NCBI GenBank assembly: GCA_025449725.1
Contig: JANWIU010000106.1
Span: forward strand, 1 to 9,827
Source of the DNA: Pseudobdellovibrio sp.
GTDB lineage: Bacteria > Bdellovibrionota > Bdellovibrionia > Bdellovibrionales > Bdellovibrionaceae
Direction of reading: 5' to 3'
DNA: 9,827 bases
The notes under the pieces are model-generated. The model searched no databases and had not been told where the DNA came from. It worked only from the letters and a program-made list of their open reading frames with translations. How positions within the stretch are numbered: position 1 is the first letter of the stretch; each line of letters begins with the position of its first letter. Below are positions 1 to 7,326 of the stretch, in pieces. Position numbers and translations under genes: made by a program.

Positions 1-3
1 GGT

Positions 4-9
4 TATAAT
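4..9 (+). promoter_or_regulatory. possible -10 element of the alpha/beta-hydrolase gene
   Basis: A perfect TATAAT lies at positions 4-9. Transcription would begin near position 16, leaving a short leader that contains GAGG at 20-23 and the ATG at 29. The -35 region falls outside the window, so the promoter cannot be completed. If it is real, the upstream in-frame ATG at 8 lies inside the -10 box and cannot be the start codon. Confidence 0.4.
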
Positions 10-28
10 GGCCGCACCCGAGGTCATT

Positions 29-961
29 ATGTTAAAAAGTTTTTCTTTATGCCTTTTGTTAGCCACTTCTGTTTTTGCAGCTCCCCCACAAGATGTTTTA
101 GACCTAATCTCACGCACTTATAATCCTCAAGTCACCGCCGTTGAAACCGACGCCACCACTTTGCTGGAGCTTTGCCGCCGCGTAAATGTTGAGTTAACCG
201 CACAAGACCCGGTCACAATGAAGCCCGGCAAAATTAAGCTGACTACCTTCGTGCGCAAATTTTCCGAAAGCAAAGCAAAGGATTTAAAAACAGTAATTGT
301 AATGCCTCCGACCGGAGGAGTAAATGCACTGGACTGGGGTTATGCAGCTCATCTGTGTGCCAACGGATTGAGAGCCGCTGTTGTTACCAATTGGGATTTC
401 GATACATTAAATGAAATTGATATGAACATGCACGACCGCGGTGCCTTACGAGCTCTGTCAGCGGTTCGTCACGTTATCGAATACTTAGCACCGAAACGAC
501 CTAAGCAATTAGGAATGCTCGGTACAAGTGTAGGAGCAATTTCGACCGCTCTGGTAACCGGATTCGACCGCCGCGTTTCTGCTGCCGCGTTGATCGTGGG
601 CGGAGCCGGCATGCCGGAAGTCATTGCGAAAAGCACCGAAAGCCACTTATCTAAACTTCGTGAAGACCGAATGGCGCATTTTAATTTTGAATCTGTAGAT
701 GCTTACCAAAATGCCTTAAGCCAACATATTAAAATTGAGCCAATGGATTTCGTGAATTTTTCAGGCAAAAAAAATATCTGGATGATGATCGCCACAAACG
801 ATTTAACTGTCCCGACAAAAAATCAATGGGACTTATATAAAGCATTTGGCAGCCAGCCCGGAAGTTTAACTTACCCTGGTGATCACTTACAGACAATCTT
901 GAGAACCAGCGCTGCTCATTCATTAACGATTGTGAATTATTTTAAAAAAGTTTTAGAATAA
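29..961 (+). CDS. secreted alpha/beta-hydrolase, substrate unknown
   Basis: Predicted exported serine hydrolase of the alpha/beta-hydrolase fold (310 aa). I chose the ATG at 29 over the in-frame ATG at 8. It follows GAGG at 20-23 by 5 nt, and it places a clean Sec signal peptide at the very N-terminus: Lys3, a hydrophobic stretch from about 5 to 15, and a likely cleavage after VFA (residue 17). The nucleophile elbow GTSVG has Ser167. The probable acid is Asp258 in the ATNDLTVP segment, and the probable base is His286 in GDHL, which is the usual order and spacing. A VMPPTGG segment after the first core strand may form the oxyanion hole. No lipobox is seen, so it is probably periplasmic or secreted. 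Fold and triad are well supported, but esterase, peptidase or other specificity cannot be told. The gene converges on the patatin gene with only 29 bp between stop codons. Confidence 0.78.
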   Translation: MLKSFSLCLLLATSVFAAPPQDVLDLISRTYNPQVTAVETDATTLLELCRRVNVELTAQDPVTMKPGKIKLTTFVRKFSESKAKDLKTVIVMPPTGGVNALDWGYAAHLCANGLRAAVVTNWDFDTLNEIDMNMHDRGALRALSAVRHVIEYLAPKRPKQLGMLGTSVGAISTALVTGFDRRVSAAALIVGGAGMPEVIAKSTESHLSKLREDRMAHFNFESVDAYQNALSQHIKIEPMDFVNFSGKKNIWMMIATNDLTVPTKNQWDLYKAFGSQPGSLTYPGDHLQTILRTSAAHSLTIVNYFKKVLE

Positions 962-986
962 AAAGCCACTTGTTCGGTGTGACTTT
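960..986 (-). terminator. probable rho-independent terminator of the patatin gene
   Basis: On the minus strand AAAGTCAC (986-979) pairs with GTGGCTTT (969-962) around a 9-nt loop. The 8-bp stem has one G-U wobble, and the downstream arm runs into a short U tract (TTTTTATTC) that overlaps the hydrolase stop codon. On the plus strand the wobble becomes a C-A mismatch and the U tract is poorer, so the element favours transcription from the patatin side. It is a modest terminator. Confidence 0.5.
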
Positions 987-990
987 GTTA

Positions 991-2199
991 TCAATGATCA
1001 AGAGCCGGAGGCGTAGAGGCACGTAAATTCGGGCCCGGCGTTTCGAACCATTCAAGAATTTGATCTTTCTGTTCCGCAACATCTTTTTGGCCCAAGGCAA
1101 TTAATTTTTCGGAATAGCTTTTATCAAATGCCAGATAACTTAAAGTATCCCCGCCATGATAATCGCTGACACCAAGGCCTTTCAAAAAATGCCGAAAGAT
1201 CTTTGGCATTTTTTTTAGAGCTTCTCTTGACATCACACCTAAATCTTCTGATGGCCTCATCGCCAAAACAGGAATAACTTTCAAGTTTTCCGGATTTTCC
1301 AGTTCAGGATAGTTTCTCATGATCTCCATGTAGCGATTCACTCTGTGCATTCTTTCCAGATCGTCATCCAAACCGTCCAGAAAGAGTGAATGCGATACAA
1401 CACCGAGAATATCTGTCAGTTGTACGCTTTTCATTTCAAGAGATTGATTCAGTTTCAAAGTTTCTTCCGGCAACCGAGGCCTGCGAAGCCCTATCGCCAA
1501 AATTTTATCGGCCCCCATATGAATAGCCGGACTCATGGGGTATCTCATTCTGATAGCGCCGTCTCCGTAATATGAAGTCATCACTTTGACCGGAGGAAAC
1601 GCCAACGGTATCGAAGCCGACGCTAAAACATGATTCACAGAAAGTCTGACCCGCTGAGAAGTATAATGAGACCGGCTCCACGGAATAATATTTGCGGATC
1701 CATCGTAAAATGTGACGGCACTTCCCGTTCCATAGTTGGTTGCACTGACAGCCACGCCTTCCAGTAATCCTGTATCGATGTGACCGTCCAGTTTTTTAAA
1801 ATTAATATTTTTTTGTAAGTATCTGGCTAACGGAGCGGTATCCATAAACTGCGTTGTCGGAAATCTATTAAATAATCCGCCGCCGCCCAACTGCAAAACT
1901 AGATGACTGGCTTTTCTGAAGATATCAAAACCATTTACATCCAAGATATCTTCTACTGAAATTCGCGCCCAGTTGTTTTTAAGTGCTCTGATAGCCTTCG
2001 GCAGGTTTTCGGCTCTCGCCGCCAAGAAAGTGGCATTTATAGCTCCGCCGGAAATCCCTGAATAAATATCGAATTTTAAGGTATGGCCATTCTTTTTTAA
2101 AAGTTTTTGCAAGGCAGACAAAACACCCGCGTGATAGGCCGAACGTGCCCCGCCGCCTGTAAGTACTAGTGCCAGTTTTTTCTGTTTTATTAATGCCAT
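991..2199 (-). CDS. patatin-like phospholipase family protein
   Basis: Predicted lipid acyl hydrolase (402 aa) with a patatin-type Ser-Asp dyad. The phosphate/oxyanion loop TGGGARSAYHAG covers residues 14-25. The nucleophile elbow GISGG carries Ser50, and the DGA motif in YYGDGA carries Asp213. These three elements, in this order, define the family, whose members release fatty acids from phospholipids or other lipid esters. The C-terminal ~180 residues are less conserved and carry no motif I recognise. There is no signal peptide or membrane segment, so the protein looks cytoplasmic or peripheral. The ATG at 2199 is chosen because the glycine-rich loop begins 13 residues later; the ribosome site is weak (CCAGG just upstream). 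The gene lies 49 bp downstream of the beta-barrel gene with no terminator in between, so the two are probably co-transcribed. Confidence 0.85.
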   Translation of the reverse strand: MALIKQKKLALVLTGGGARSAYHAGVLSALQKLLKKNGHTLKFDIYSGISGGAINATFLAARAENLPKAIRALKNNWARISVEDILDVNGFDIFRKASHLVLQLGGGGLFNRFPTTQFMDTAPLARYLQKNINFKKLDGHIDTGLLEGVAVSATNYGTGSAVTFYDGSANIIPWSRSHYTSQRVRLSVNHVLASASIPLAFPPVKVMTSYYGDGAIRMRYPMSPAIHMGADKILAIGLRRPRLPEETLKLNQSLEMKSVQLTDILGVVSHSLFLDGLDDDLERMHRVNRYMEIMRNYPELENPENLKVIPVLAMRPSEDLGVMSREALKKMPKIFRHFLKGLGVSDYHGGDTLSYLAFDKSYSEKLIALGQKDVAEQKDQILEWFETPGPNLRASTPPALDH

Positions 2200-2248
2200 A
2201 CCCTGGCACGATCAATTGCAAGAGACGCACCGTCATGACAATCTTTGT

Positions 2249-3259
2249 TTAAAACAACATTCTGATTTCGGCAGCTATGCCGATTAAGTCCACTTGGCTG
2301 TAATTAAATAACGGGTCTATATCTTTATTTAGTAAAGTTACATATTGAAACTGCGGCACAATTGAAACTTTGCGTGAAATATTAAATTGCATAGTGGCCA
2401 TCAACGACAAGTAGTCTAACACCGGCAGTTCAGTTACCACACCCGCAGCCGTAGTTGTTGTTTTACTTTCTTGTCTTTGGTAACTGAGCCCCAAATTTGT
2501 ATGATAAAATTTTTCAAATTCAGCAAAGCCTCCGGCCGTTAACGAATTACCACCACTGATTTCCCTCGTTGAGGCTGTGCCAGTTGATGAAATCTGTTCG
2601 TCTTCCCCCAGGAAAGCATACTGATAGCCAAAAATTCCGCCCCATTTCACTGTTGAAGACTTGAAGATCAGATAATTTTCAATCCCTACAGTGCTTTGCT
2701 CATGGTAGGCATTTCCCTCATCAGTCATATTATTGAAAGAAGCCTTTCCGATAGAGGGATTATACTGAACATCGGCTAAATATCCGAATGAACTTAAAGC
2801 CAACGCGAATTGGCCACGTAATTTGAAATCCTGAATTCCACTGGTTTTATTTGTCGAAGAACTTGGTGTTCCCGAAATCGTCGAAGAGTTTTCCGTAGTT
2901 CCGGTTACATAAGTTAACTGAGTTCCAATGCTAAATTGGTCAGACAATCCGTATTTTCCTGATACACCGGCTAACCATTTGCTGCCGTTGCTATCAAGTG
3001 AATACACCGTCGGACTTGCATTTGTTGATTCGATACCAGCTTTTGAAATAACATATCCACCGGCAGCGCTAAACTGAAGATCACCTGCCTCTAAGTAATT
3101 TGTAACAACAGTTTCATAGTCTGAAAAATAGCGAACATGTTTTTTCTTAGTAAAAGTATCGGCCACTAAGGGATTCTCTTCCCCTTCTTCAGCCGCCGAA
3201 ACTAATCCGGCTGTTAGAGAAAACAATACAAGTAAAATAATGTGTTTTGAAAGTTGCAT
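2249..3259 (-). CDS. putative outer-membrane beta-barrel protein
   Basis: Hypothetical outer-membrane protein (336 aa). A Sec signal peptide is clear: Lys5, a hydrophobic core at about 7-16, and cleavage near VSA (residue 22). The mature chain is a succession of short amphipathic, aromatic-rich segments alternating with Gly/Ser/Thr-rich stretches (for example the Ser/Thr runs near residues 125-140), as expected for beta-strands joined by turns and surface loops. The chain ends in Phe, the terminal aromatic residue typical of barrel proteins recognised by the BAM machinery. No POTRA, plug, OmpA or lipoprotein motif is seen, so the substrate or role is unknown; a small channel or a structural porin-like protein are both possible. 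The start is supported by GAGGG at 3266-3270, 6 nt upstream of the ATG, and by a good promoter. It is the first gene of a likely pair with the patatin gene. Confidence 0.72.
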   Translation of the reverse strand: MQLSKHIILLVLFSLTAGLVSAAEEGEENPLVADTFTKKKHVRYFSDYETVVTNYLEAGDLQFSAAGGYVISKAGIESTNASPTVYSLDSNGSKWLAGVSGKYGLSDQFSIGTQLTYVTGTTENSSTISGTPSSSTNKTSGIQDFKLRGQFALALSSFGYLADVQYNPSIGKASFNNMTDEGNAYHEQSTVGIENYLIFKSSTVKWGGIFGYQYAFLGEDEQISSTGTASTREISGGNSLTAGGFAEFEKFYHTNLGLSYQRQESKTTTTAAGVVTELPVLDYLSLMATMQFNISRKVSIVPQFQYVTLLNKDIDPLFNYSQVDLIGIAAEIRMLF

Positions 3260-3279
3260 GCTGATCCCTCGTTAATAAT

Positions 3280-3308
3280 ATTCTATTGAGGGAATTGGGC
3301 GGAGCCAA
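3280..3308 (-). promoter_or_regulatory. sigma70-type promoter of the beta-barrel gene
   Basis: Read on the minus strand, TTGGCT (3308-3303) and TAGAAT (3285-3280) are separated by exactly 17 bp. They match the consensus at 4 of 6 and 5 of 6 positions. The start point would be near 3273, giving a leader of about 14 nt that holds the GAGGG ribosome site. It sits just downstream of the hss terminator, so the barrel-patatin unit is probably transcribed independently of the arg operon. Confidence 0.55.
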
Positions 3309-3326
3309 CTAAATCATGATTATAAT

Positions 3327-3355
3327 AAAAAAAAGGCCGCCGGAATCCGGCGGCC
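3327..3355 (-). terminator. strong rho-independent terminator of the argCJBR-hss operon
   Basis: A GC-rich perfect inverted repeat spans 3335-3355: GGCCGCCGGA pairs with TCCGGCGGCC around one central base, in practice about 8 bp with a 5-nt loop. On the minus strand it is followed by eight consecutive T residues (3334-3327). It begins 13 nt after the hss stop codon. The orientation of the T tract shows that it terminates minus-strand transcription. Confidence 0.93.
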
Positions 3356-3368
3356 CCACAACAACTAA

Positions 3369-4799
3369 CTAGCGAACCAGAACATTTTTGAACTGCCATG
3401 GGTCAGAAGAGTCGATTTCTTCTTTGAAAAACCCCGGCCGGTTTTTTAATGGCGTCCAATCCGTATAGTACCCTTTTACAGGTCCAAGGTAAGGCAATTG
3501 AAATTCCAAGCAGCGTTTAAAGTCCATTTCATCTGCTTCTACAATTCCCGCTTCCGGGTTTTCCAGGGCCCACGCCATTCCGGCAATGACCGCTGAAGTC
3601 ACCTGCAGGCCTGTAGCGTTTTGGTAGGGAGCCAGTTTTCTGGTTTCTTCAATTGAAAGCTGTGACCCATACCAATAGGCATTCTTTGAGTGGCCGTACA
3701 ATAAAACACCCAGCTCATCCAGACCATCTACGATTTCGTTCTCATCAAGAATGGTTTGTGTGCTTTGGCGCTCACCGATTTGGCCGAACATTTCTTCTAA
3801 TGAAAGTACGGCGTCATTACAAGGATGATAAGCGTAATGGCATGTCGGACGGTAAGTCGCATCTTTGCCACTGCCGATCGTAAAGTAATCTGCTATTGAA
3901 ATTGCTTCGTTATGAGTAACCAAACGTCCGTACTGAGGGCCCAACGTCGGGCACCAAGTTCTTACACGAGTGTTAGCACCGGGCTGCTGAAGATAAATTG
4001 CGGCCTGACAGCCGGTCTCATGTCTTTCAGCATTAGATGGCATCCACTTTTCAAATGTTCCCCAGCCTAATTCCGCCGGCTGCATTCCTTCACTTACAAA
4101 ACCCTCTACAGACCATGTGTTAACAAAGTTATTTACCGGTTTTGGGTTAGACGAACGTTGCGAATCACGTTCAGCAATGTGAATTCCTTTCACTCCTACT
4201 TTTTGCATGAGCATCGCCCATTCAAGCCGGTTTGTTGGCACTATAAAAGGAATTTCCATATCCAAAGCCAAGTTGATCAAAGCCTGTTTCACAAACCACG
4301 AAACCATTCCTGGGTTTGCGCCACAGCAGGAAACCGCAGTGATGCCCCCGGGACTCTTCGCTTTTTCTTCCAAAACTGTTTCACGCAAAGCATAGTTTGA
4401 ACGCGCAGAAGCCTTTTTCGAAGCGTCAAAATAAAAACCGGCCCATGGTTCAACAACGGTATCAATATAAAATGCACCGATTTGACGGCAAAGCTTCATT
4501 ACATCCAGCGAACAAACGTCTACCGATAAATTTACGCAAAAGCCCGGTCCTTCGCTTGACGTCAGCAATGGTCTTAGGACCTCTTGATAATTATCAGCCG
4601 TTATTCCAAGGTGCAAAAATTTAATACCGCGCTCATCTAACAATTTGCGGTCTGCATCGCTTGGATCAATCACGACCATTTGATTTTTGTTGTAAGTAAA
4701 ATGACGCTCAATCAGAGGTAAAGTTCCTCTTCCGATAGAGCCGAAGCCAATCATCACAATTGGTCCCTTAATTTGTCCGTAATTTTGGGTTGTTGTCAT
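3369..4799 (-). CDS. hss: homospermidine synthase
   Basis: NAD-dependent homospermidine synthase (476 aa), which joins two putrescine units, releasing ammonia, to make sym-homospermidine. The N-terminal Rossmann fold shows GFGSIGRG at residues 18-25. Long stretches match the Blastochloris viridis enzyme as I remember it, including the C-terminal segment SDPWQF..VLVR. With the ATG at 4799 the numbering falls in register with that protein: Glu117, Asn162, Glu210, Trp229 and Glu237 sit where its active-site residues are described. This start also has AGAAGGA 7 nt upstream, whereas the earlier ATG at 4826 has no clear ribosome site and would overlap argR. The gene is last in the arg operon, 13 nt after argR, and is followed by a strong terminator. 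The related saccharopine dehydrogenase and carboxynorspermidine synthase families fit the sequence far less well. Confidence 0.95.
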   Translation of the reverse strand: MTTTQNYGQIKGPIVMIGFGSIGRGTLPLIERHFTYNKNQMVVIDPSDADRKLLDERGIKFLHLGITADNYQEVLRPLLTSSEGPGFCVNLSVDVCSLDVMKLCRQIGAFYIDTVVEPWAGFYFDASKKASARSNYALRETVLEEKAKSPGGITAVSCCGANPGMVSWFVKQALINLALDMEIPFIVPTNRLEWAMLMQKVGVKGIHIAERDSQRSSNPKPVNNFVNTWSVEGFVSEGMQPAELGWGTFEKWMPSNAERHETGCQAAIYLQQPGANTRVRTWCPTLGPQYGRLVTHNEAISIADYFTIGSGKDATYRPTCHYAYHPCNDAVLSLEEMFGQIGERQSTQTILDENEIVDGLDELGVLLYGHSKNAYWYGSQLSIEETRKLAPYQNATGLQVTSAVIAGMAWALENPEAGIVEADEMDFKRCLEFQLPYLGPVKGYYTDWTPLKNRPGFFKEEIDSSDPWQFKNVLVR

Positions 4800-4806
4800 A
4801 TTTCCA

Positions 4807-4813
4807 TCCTTCT
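4807..4813 (-). promoter_or_regulatory. ribosome binding site deciding the hss start
   Basis: On the minus strand AGAAGGA (4813-4807) lies 7 nt before the ATG at 4799 and touches the argR stop codon. Nothing comparable precedes the in-frame ATG at 4826, so the shorter hss product is preferred. The overlap with the argR stop suggests translational coupling. Confidence 0.65.
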
Positions 4814-5283
4814 TAAAGATATTCATTTCTAATTCTTTGTTCTATTTTCGAAATTTGCTTCACTGACACCGGCGCGACAAAAATAGTGTCATCACCGGAC
4901 AGCGTTCCTAAAATTCCAATCGACGAACGTACACGATCAAGCTCCGCCGCCACTAAGCTGGCTGACCCCGGTGTTGTGTGAAGAACCACCATACTTTCAT
5001 TGGACCGGATCTCCACAATCAACTGGCTGATATCGTGAGTGGTGGTACGGGGAATTTGCGCCAAATGCTGTTCTGGCAAAAGATAAATAATTTCGCCTTC
5101 ACTATTATTGGCTTTGACCGCACCGATCCTACGCAAGTCACGCGACACCGTACTTTGAGTCACGTTGTATTTCTTGCGCTTTAAAGCATTGCACAACTCT
5201 TCCTGAGTACTGGCTTCTCCTTCACGGATCAGCTCACGCAATACTTGCAGCCGTTCTTGTGTCTCGTTAGAGCGCTCGCTCAT
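4813..5283 (-). CDS. argR: arginine repressor ArgR
   Basis: Arginine-responsive transcription regulator (156 aa, the same length as the E. coli protein). The N-terminal winged helix (about 1-70) carries the recognition-helix signature STVSRDLR, with Ser47 and Arg48 at the positions used for DNA contact in E. coli. The C-terminal domain (about 80-156) holds HTTPGSA near 102-108 and GTLSGDDT at 126-133. Asp131 and Asp132 correspond to the pair that binds arginine at the trimer interface. It should form an arginine-dependent hexamer. The gene overlaps argB by 17 nt and sits inside the operon it presumably controls, which implies autoregulation through the paired operators upstream of argC. Homologous AhrC-type regulators can also activate catabolic genes, so the direction of control at each promoter is inference. 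Confidence 0.95.
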   Translation of the reverse strand: MSERSNETQERLQVLRELIREGEASTQEELCNALKRKKYNVTQSTVSRDLRRIGAVKANNSEGEIIYLLPEQHLAQIPRTTTHDISQLIVEIRSNESMVVLHTTPGSASLVAAELDRVRSSIGILGTLSGDDTIFVAPVSVKQISKIEQRIRNEYL

Positions 5284-6079
5284 GAATCACTTCCCTGTTC
5301 ATATAACTATCTGTCAGCAATGTTCCGGCAGCTTCGCTCAGCAACGCTTTCGCAGCTTCTCCCGAGTTTAAAACGCTAACCGATTTCACGCCGGCTTCCA
5401 ATGCGGTCATCATGGCTTTAACTTTAGTAAACATACCGCCGAATATTGTACCGTCGCTGATCATTTCATTAATCATGTAAGAATTTGCACGTGAAACCAG
5501 TTTTTTATTCTTGTCCAGAATGCCGTCTTGATCCGTCAGAAATATTAATTTCTTTGCATCTAAAGCCACGGCAACCTGGCAGGCAGCCCAGTCTGCATTA
5601 ATATTGAAGCGCTCGCCCTTTGTGCCGTAACCAATGGGTGCAATCACCGGCACTTTTCCGCCAAACTGATTCAGGATTTCTTTAATGCCATCGGCGTTAA
5701 CCTGTTCTACTTTGCCAACGCACATCAGCTCTTCCGTGGCCTGAGAGCACAGCAAAATTTCTGCTCCGGCACCTGATAATCCAAGTGCGTTTACTGCCGA
5801 TTGCCGTAGGTCATTGACCAGTTGCCCGTTTACTTTATTCGCAAGAACATCTTCAATGACCGACATCATTTCAGGTGTCGTTTGGCGCTGGCCATTAATA
5901 AATTGCCATTGAATATTTTTGCGTGTCAGTTCTGCATTGATAGCGGGGCCGCCACCGTGTACTAAAACTACACGGTAACGCCGTTTCTGATATCCACGAA
6001 CTAAGGTAGCCAACTGCTGAACCGTTTCCGGATTCTGCAAGGACGACCCACCCAATTTAATTACAATAATAGGTTTCAT
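5267..6079 (-). CDS. argB: acetylglutamate kinase
   Basis: N-acetyl-L-glutamate 5-kinase of the amino-acid kinase fold (270 aa), the second step of ornithine synthesis; cytoplasmic. Visible elements are KLGGSS with Lys8, VHGGGP at 40-45, NGQR with Arg65, NINAD at 159-163, LTDQDGI at 181-187, and GMFTKV with Lys219. These match the phosphate, acetylglutamate and ATP contacts of the family. The protein starts directly at the first strand and lacks the N-terminal helix that makes many homologues arginine-inhibited hexamers. By family knowledge it is therefore probably a dimer not inhibited by arginine, as in E. coli. One oddity is GLSGAGAEI at 100-108, where an acidic residue is usual after GLSG. 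AAGGAGG at 6093-6087 precedes the ATG by 7 nt. The gene is 50 bp from argJ and overlaps argR by 17 nt. Confidence 0.94.
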   Translation of the reverse strand: MKPIIVIKLGGSSLQNPETVQQLATLVRGYQKRRYRVVLVHGGGPAINAELTRKNIQWQFINGQRQTTPEMMSVIEDVLANKVNGQLVNDLRQSAVNALGLSGAGAEILLCSQATEELMCVGKVEQVNADGIKEILNQFGGKVPVIAPIGYGTKGERFNINADWAACQVAVALDAKKLIFLTDQDGILDKNKKLVSRANSYMINEMISDGTIFGGMFTKVKAMMTALEAGVKSVSVLNSGEAAKALLSEAAGTLLTDSYMNREVIHERAL

Positions 6080-6109
6080 TATAATTCCTCCTTATGTGGT
6101 TTGCTTACG

Positions 6110-6147
6110 AATACTCCGTATCCGGTTAGTTAACAATACTCCGTATT
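6110..6147 (-). repeat. 12-bp direct repeat flanking the argJ stop codon
   Basis: AATACTCCGTAT occurs at 6110-6121 and again at 6135-6146, 25 bp apart, on either side of the argJ stop codon (6132-6130). Each copy is itself a near-palindrome; the second reads AATAC-TCC-GTATT. It could be a relic of a small tandem duplication or a weak intercistronic RNA structure. No function is assigned. Confidence 0.5.
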
Positions 6148-7326
6148 GATTTCCACATATTTCCGGGAAAGATCGCAGCCCCAAGCGGTCGCCGTTTGCT
6201 TTCCTGAGTTTAAATTAATTTCCATCTTCACAATGGACTGCTTCAACAGAGTTTTCACTTCTTCCTTTACGAAAGGAACCGGTTGTCCCTTTTCAAAAAG
6301 CAGAACTCCTTGAAGTTTCAACGTCATTTTGTCTAACTGTGCTGACGGAATCCCTTCGGCACCAAGCCTTGCTAAAATACGGCCCCAGTTCGGGTCTTCA
6401 CCATGAATGGCCGTCTTTACCAATGGAGACAAGGTCACGCCACGGGCCGCTTTTCTTGCCAACGCCAGATCGTCCGATCCTTTAATAGCCACTTCAATTA
6501 ATTTAGAAGCGCCTTCGCCATCGGCGGCGATCGACTTCGCAAGAAAGATTGCGATATCTTCAACTACGGCTTCGAACTTTTGAATGTCCTTTTCGTTTTC
6601 CAGTGCAATACCGGAAGCCCCGTTGGCCATCAAAAAGCAGCAGTCGTTTGTAGAAGTGTCACCATCAACACTGATCATGTTAAAGCTCACATCGGCCGTC
6701 TTTTTAATTAAAGAAGCGGCATGATCTTTATCCAGTTTAACATCCGTTAAGATGTAACCCAGCATGGTCGCCATGTTCGGATGGATCATCCCTGATCCTT
6801 TGCTGATCCCCGTGATGCGGATCACTCCTGTTGATAATGTCACAGTTGAAGAAACTGTTTTAGGCACCAAGTCTGTTGTCAGAATCGCTGTCGCGAAACT
6901 TTCTGCGCAATCATTGGCGCGCGCTACCAGTTCAGGCATAGACGGCAAAATCTTTTCTGTATCCAGTTGTTCACCGATTTTACCGGTGCTGGCCACAAGA
7001 ACCTGATTTTGATCACAGCCCAATGATTTCGCGACGGCCGATACCATCATTAAGTTTCTTTCTACGCCAATTGCACCGGTCGCCGCATTCGCCTGGCCTG
7101 AATTAGTCAGGATGGCGCGAATGTTATCTGCAGGCAAAAGTGCTTGCGTGTAACGAACCGGAGCTGCACGGCTTTCGCTAACAGTAAAAACACCTGCTGC
7201 TACAGCCGGAAATTCTGAAATCAACAAACCGATGTCGGGACGGTAACGGCGGACTCCGCAGTTAACACCACTTGCTAAAAATCCTTTAGGTAATGAGGTA
7301 CGTCGCACCCCTGGTCCGATAGTCAT
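6130..7326 (-). CDS. argJ: glutamate N-acetyltransferase / ornithine acetyltransferase
   Basis: ArgJ (398 aa) transfers the acetyl group of N-acetylornithine to glutamate, so recycling acetyl groups in ornithine synthesis; some members also make acetylglutamate from acetyl-CoA. The self-cleavage and nucleophile region reads KGSGMIHPNMATMLG. Thr187 is the expected nucleophile, and cleavage before it would give chains of 186 and 212 residues. TNSGQANAATG near residues 74-84, DGDTSTND in the second half, and EDPNWGRI are further family signatures, and the C-terminus (YVEINTEY) is complete. Whether it is mono- or bifunctional cannot be read from the sequence. The ATG overlaps the argC stop as ATGA and has GGAGG (7338-7334) 7 nt upstream, so it is translationally coupled to argC. 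Confidence 0.96.
   Translation of the reverse strand: MTIGPGVRRTSLPKGFLASGVNCGVRRYRPDIGLLISEFPAVAAGVFTVSESRAAPVRYTQALLPADNIRAILTNSGQANAATGAIGVERNLMMVSAVAKSLGCDQNQVLVASTGKIGEQLDTEKILPSMPELVARANDCAESFATAILTTDLVPKTVSSTVTLSTGVIRITGISKGSGMIHPNMATMLGYILTDVKLDKDHAASLIKKTADVSFNMISVDGDTSTNDCCFLMANGASGIALENEKDIQKFEAVVEDIAIFLAKSIAADGEGASKLIEVAIKGSDDLALARKAARGVTLSPLVKTAIHGEDPNWGRILARLGAEGIPSAQLDKMTLKLQGVLLFEKGQPVPFVKEEVKTLLKQSIVKMEINLNSGKQTATAWGCDLSRKYVEINTEYC

Noticed and set aside
8..28. Hydrolase start at the ATG at 8
   Set aside because: It overlaps a perfect TATAAT and would bury the signal peptide behind seven extra residues including Pro and Glu. The ATG at 29 has its own ribosome site.
1979..2236. 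Minus-strand 85-codon frame overlapping the patatin start
   Set aside because: It is out of frame with the conserved patatin N-terminus, is basic and low in family-like features, and is most simply a shadow frame.
991..3259. Split type Vd autotransporter (PlpD-like)
   Set aside because: No POTRA domain is visible in the barrel, the patatin has no signal peptide, and the gene order is reversed relative to the fused proteins. It is kept only as a weak functional-pair idea.
3312..3321. AATCATGATT palindrome and minus-strand TATAAT at 3324-3319
   Set aside because: The TATAAT lies right after the hss terminator with no acceptable -35 at 16-18 bp. The TTGGCT/TAGAAT pair downstream is a better promoter, and a 10-bp AT-rich palindrome alone is weak evidence.
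4800..4826. Longer hss start at the ATG at 4826
   Set aside because: It lacks a clear ribosome site, overlaps argR and adds nine residues beyond the known enzyme. The ATG at 4799 has AGAAGGA at good spacing and puts catalytic residues in register with the characterised protein.
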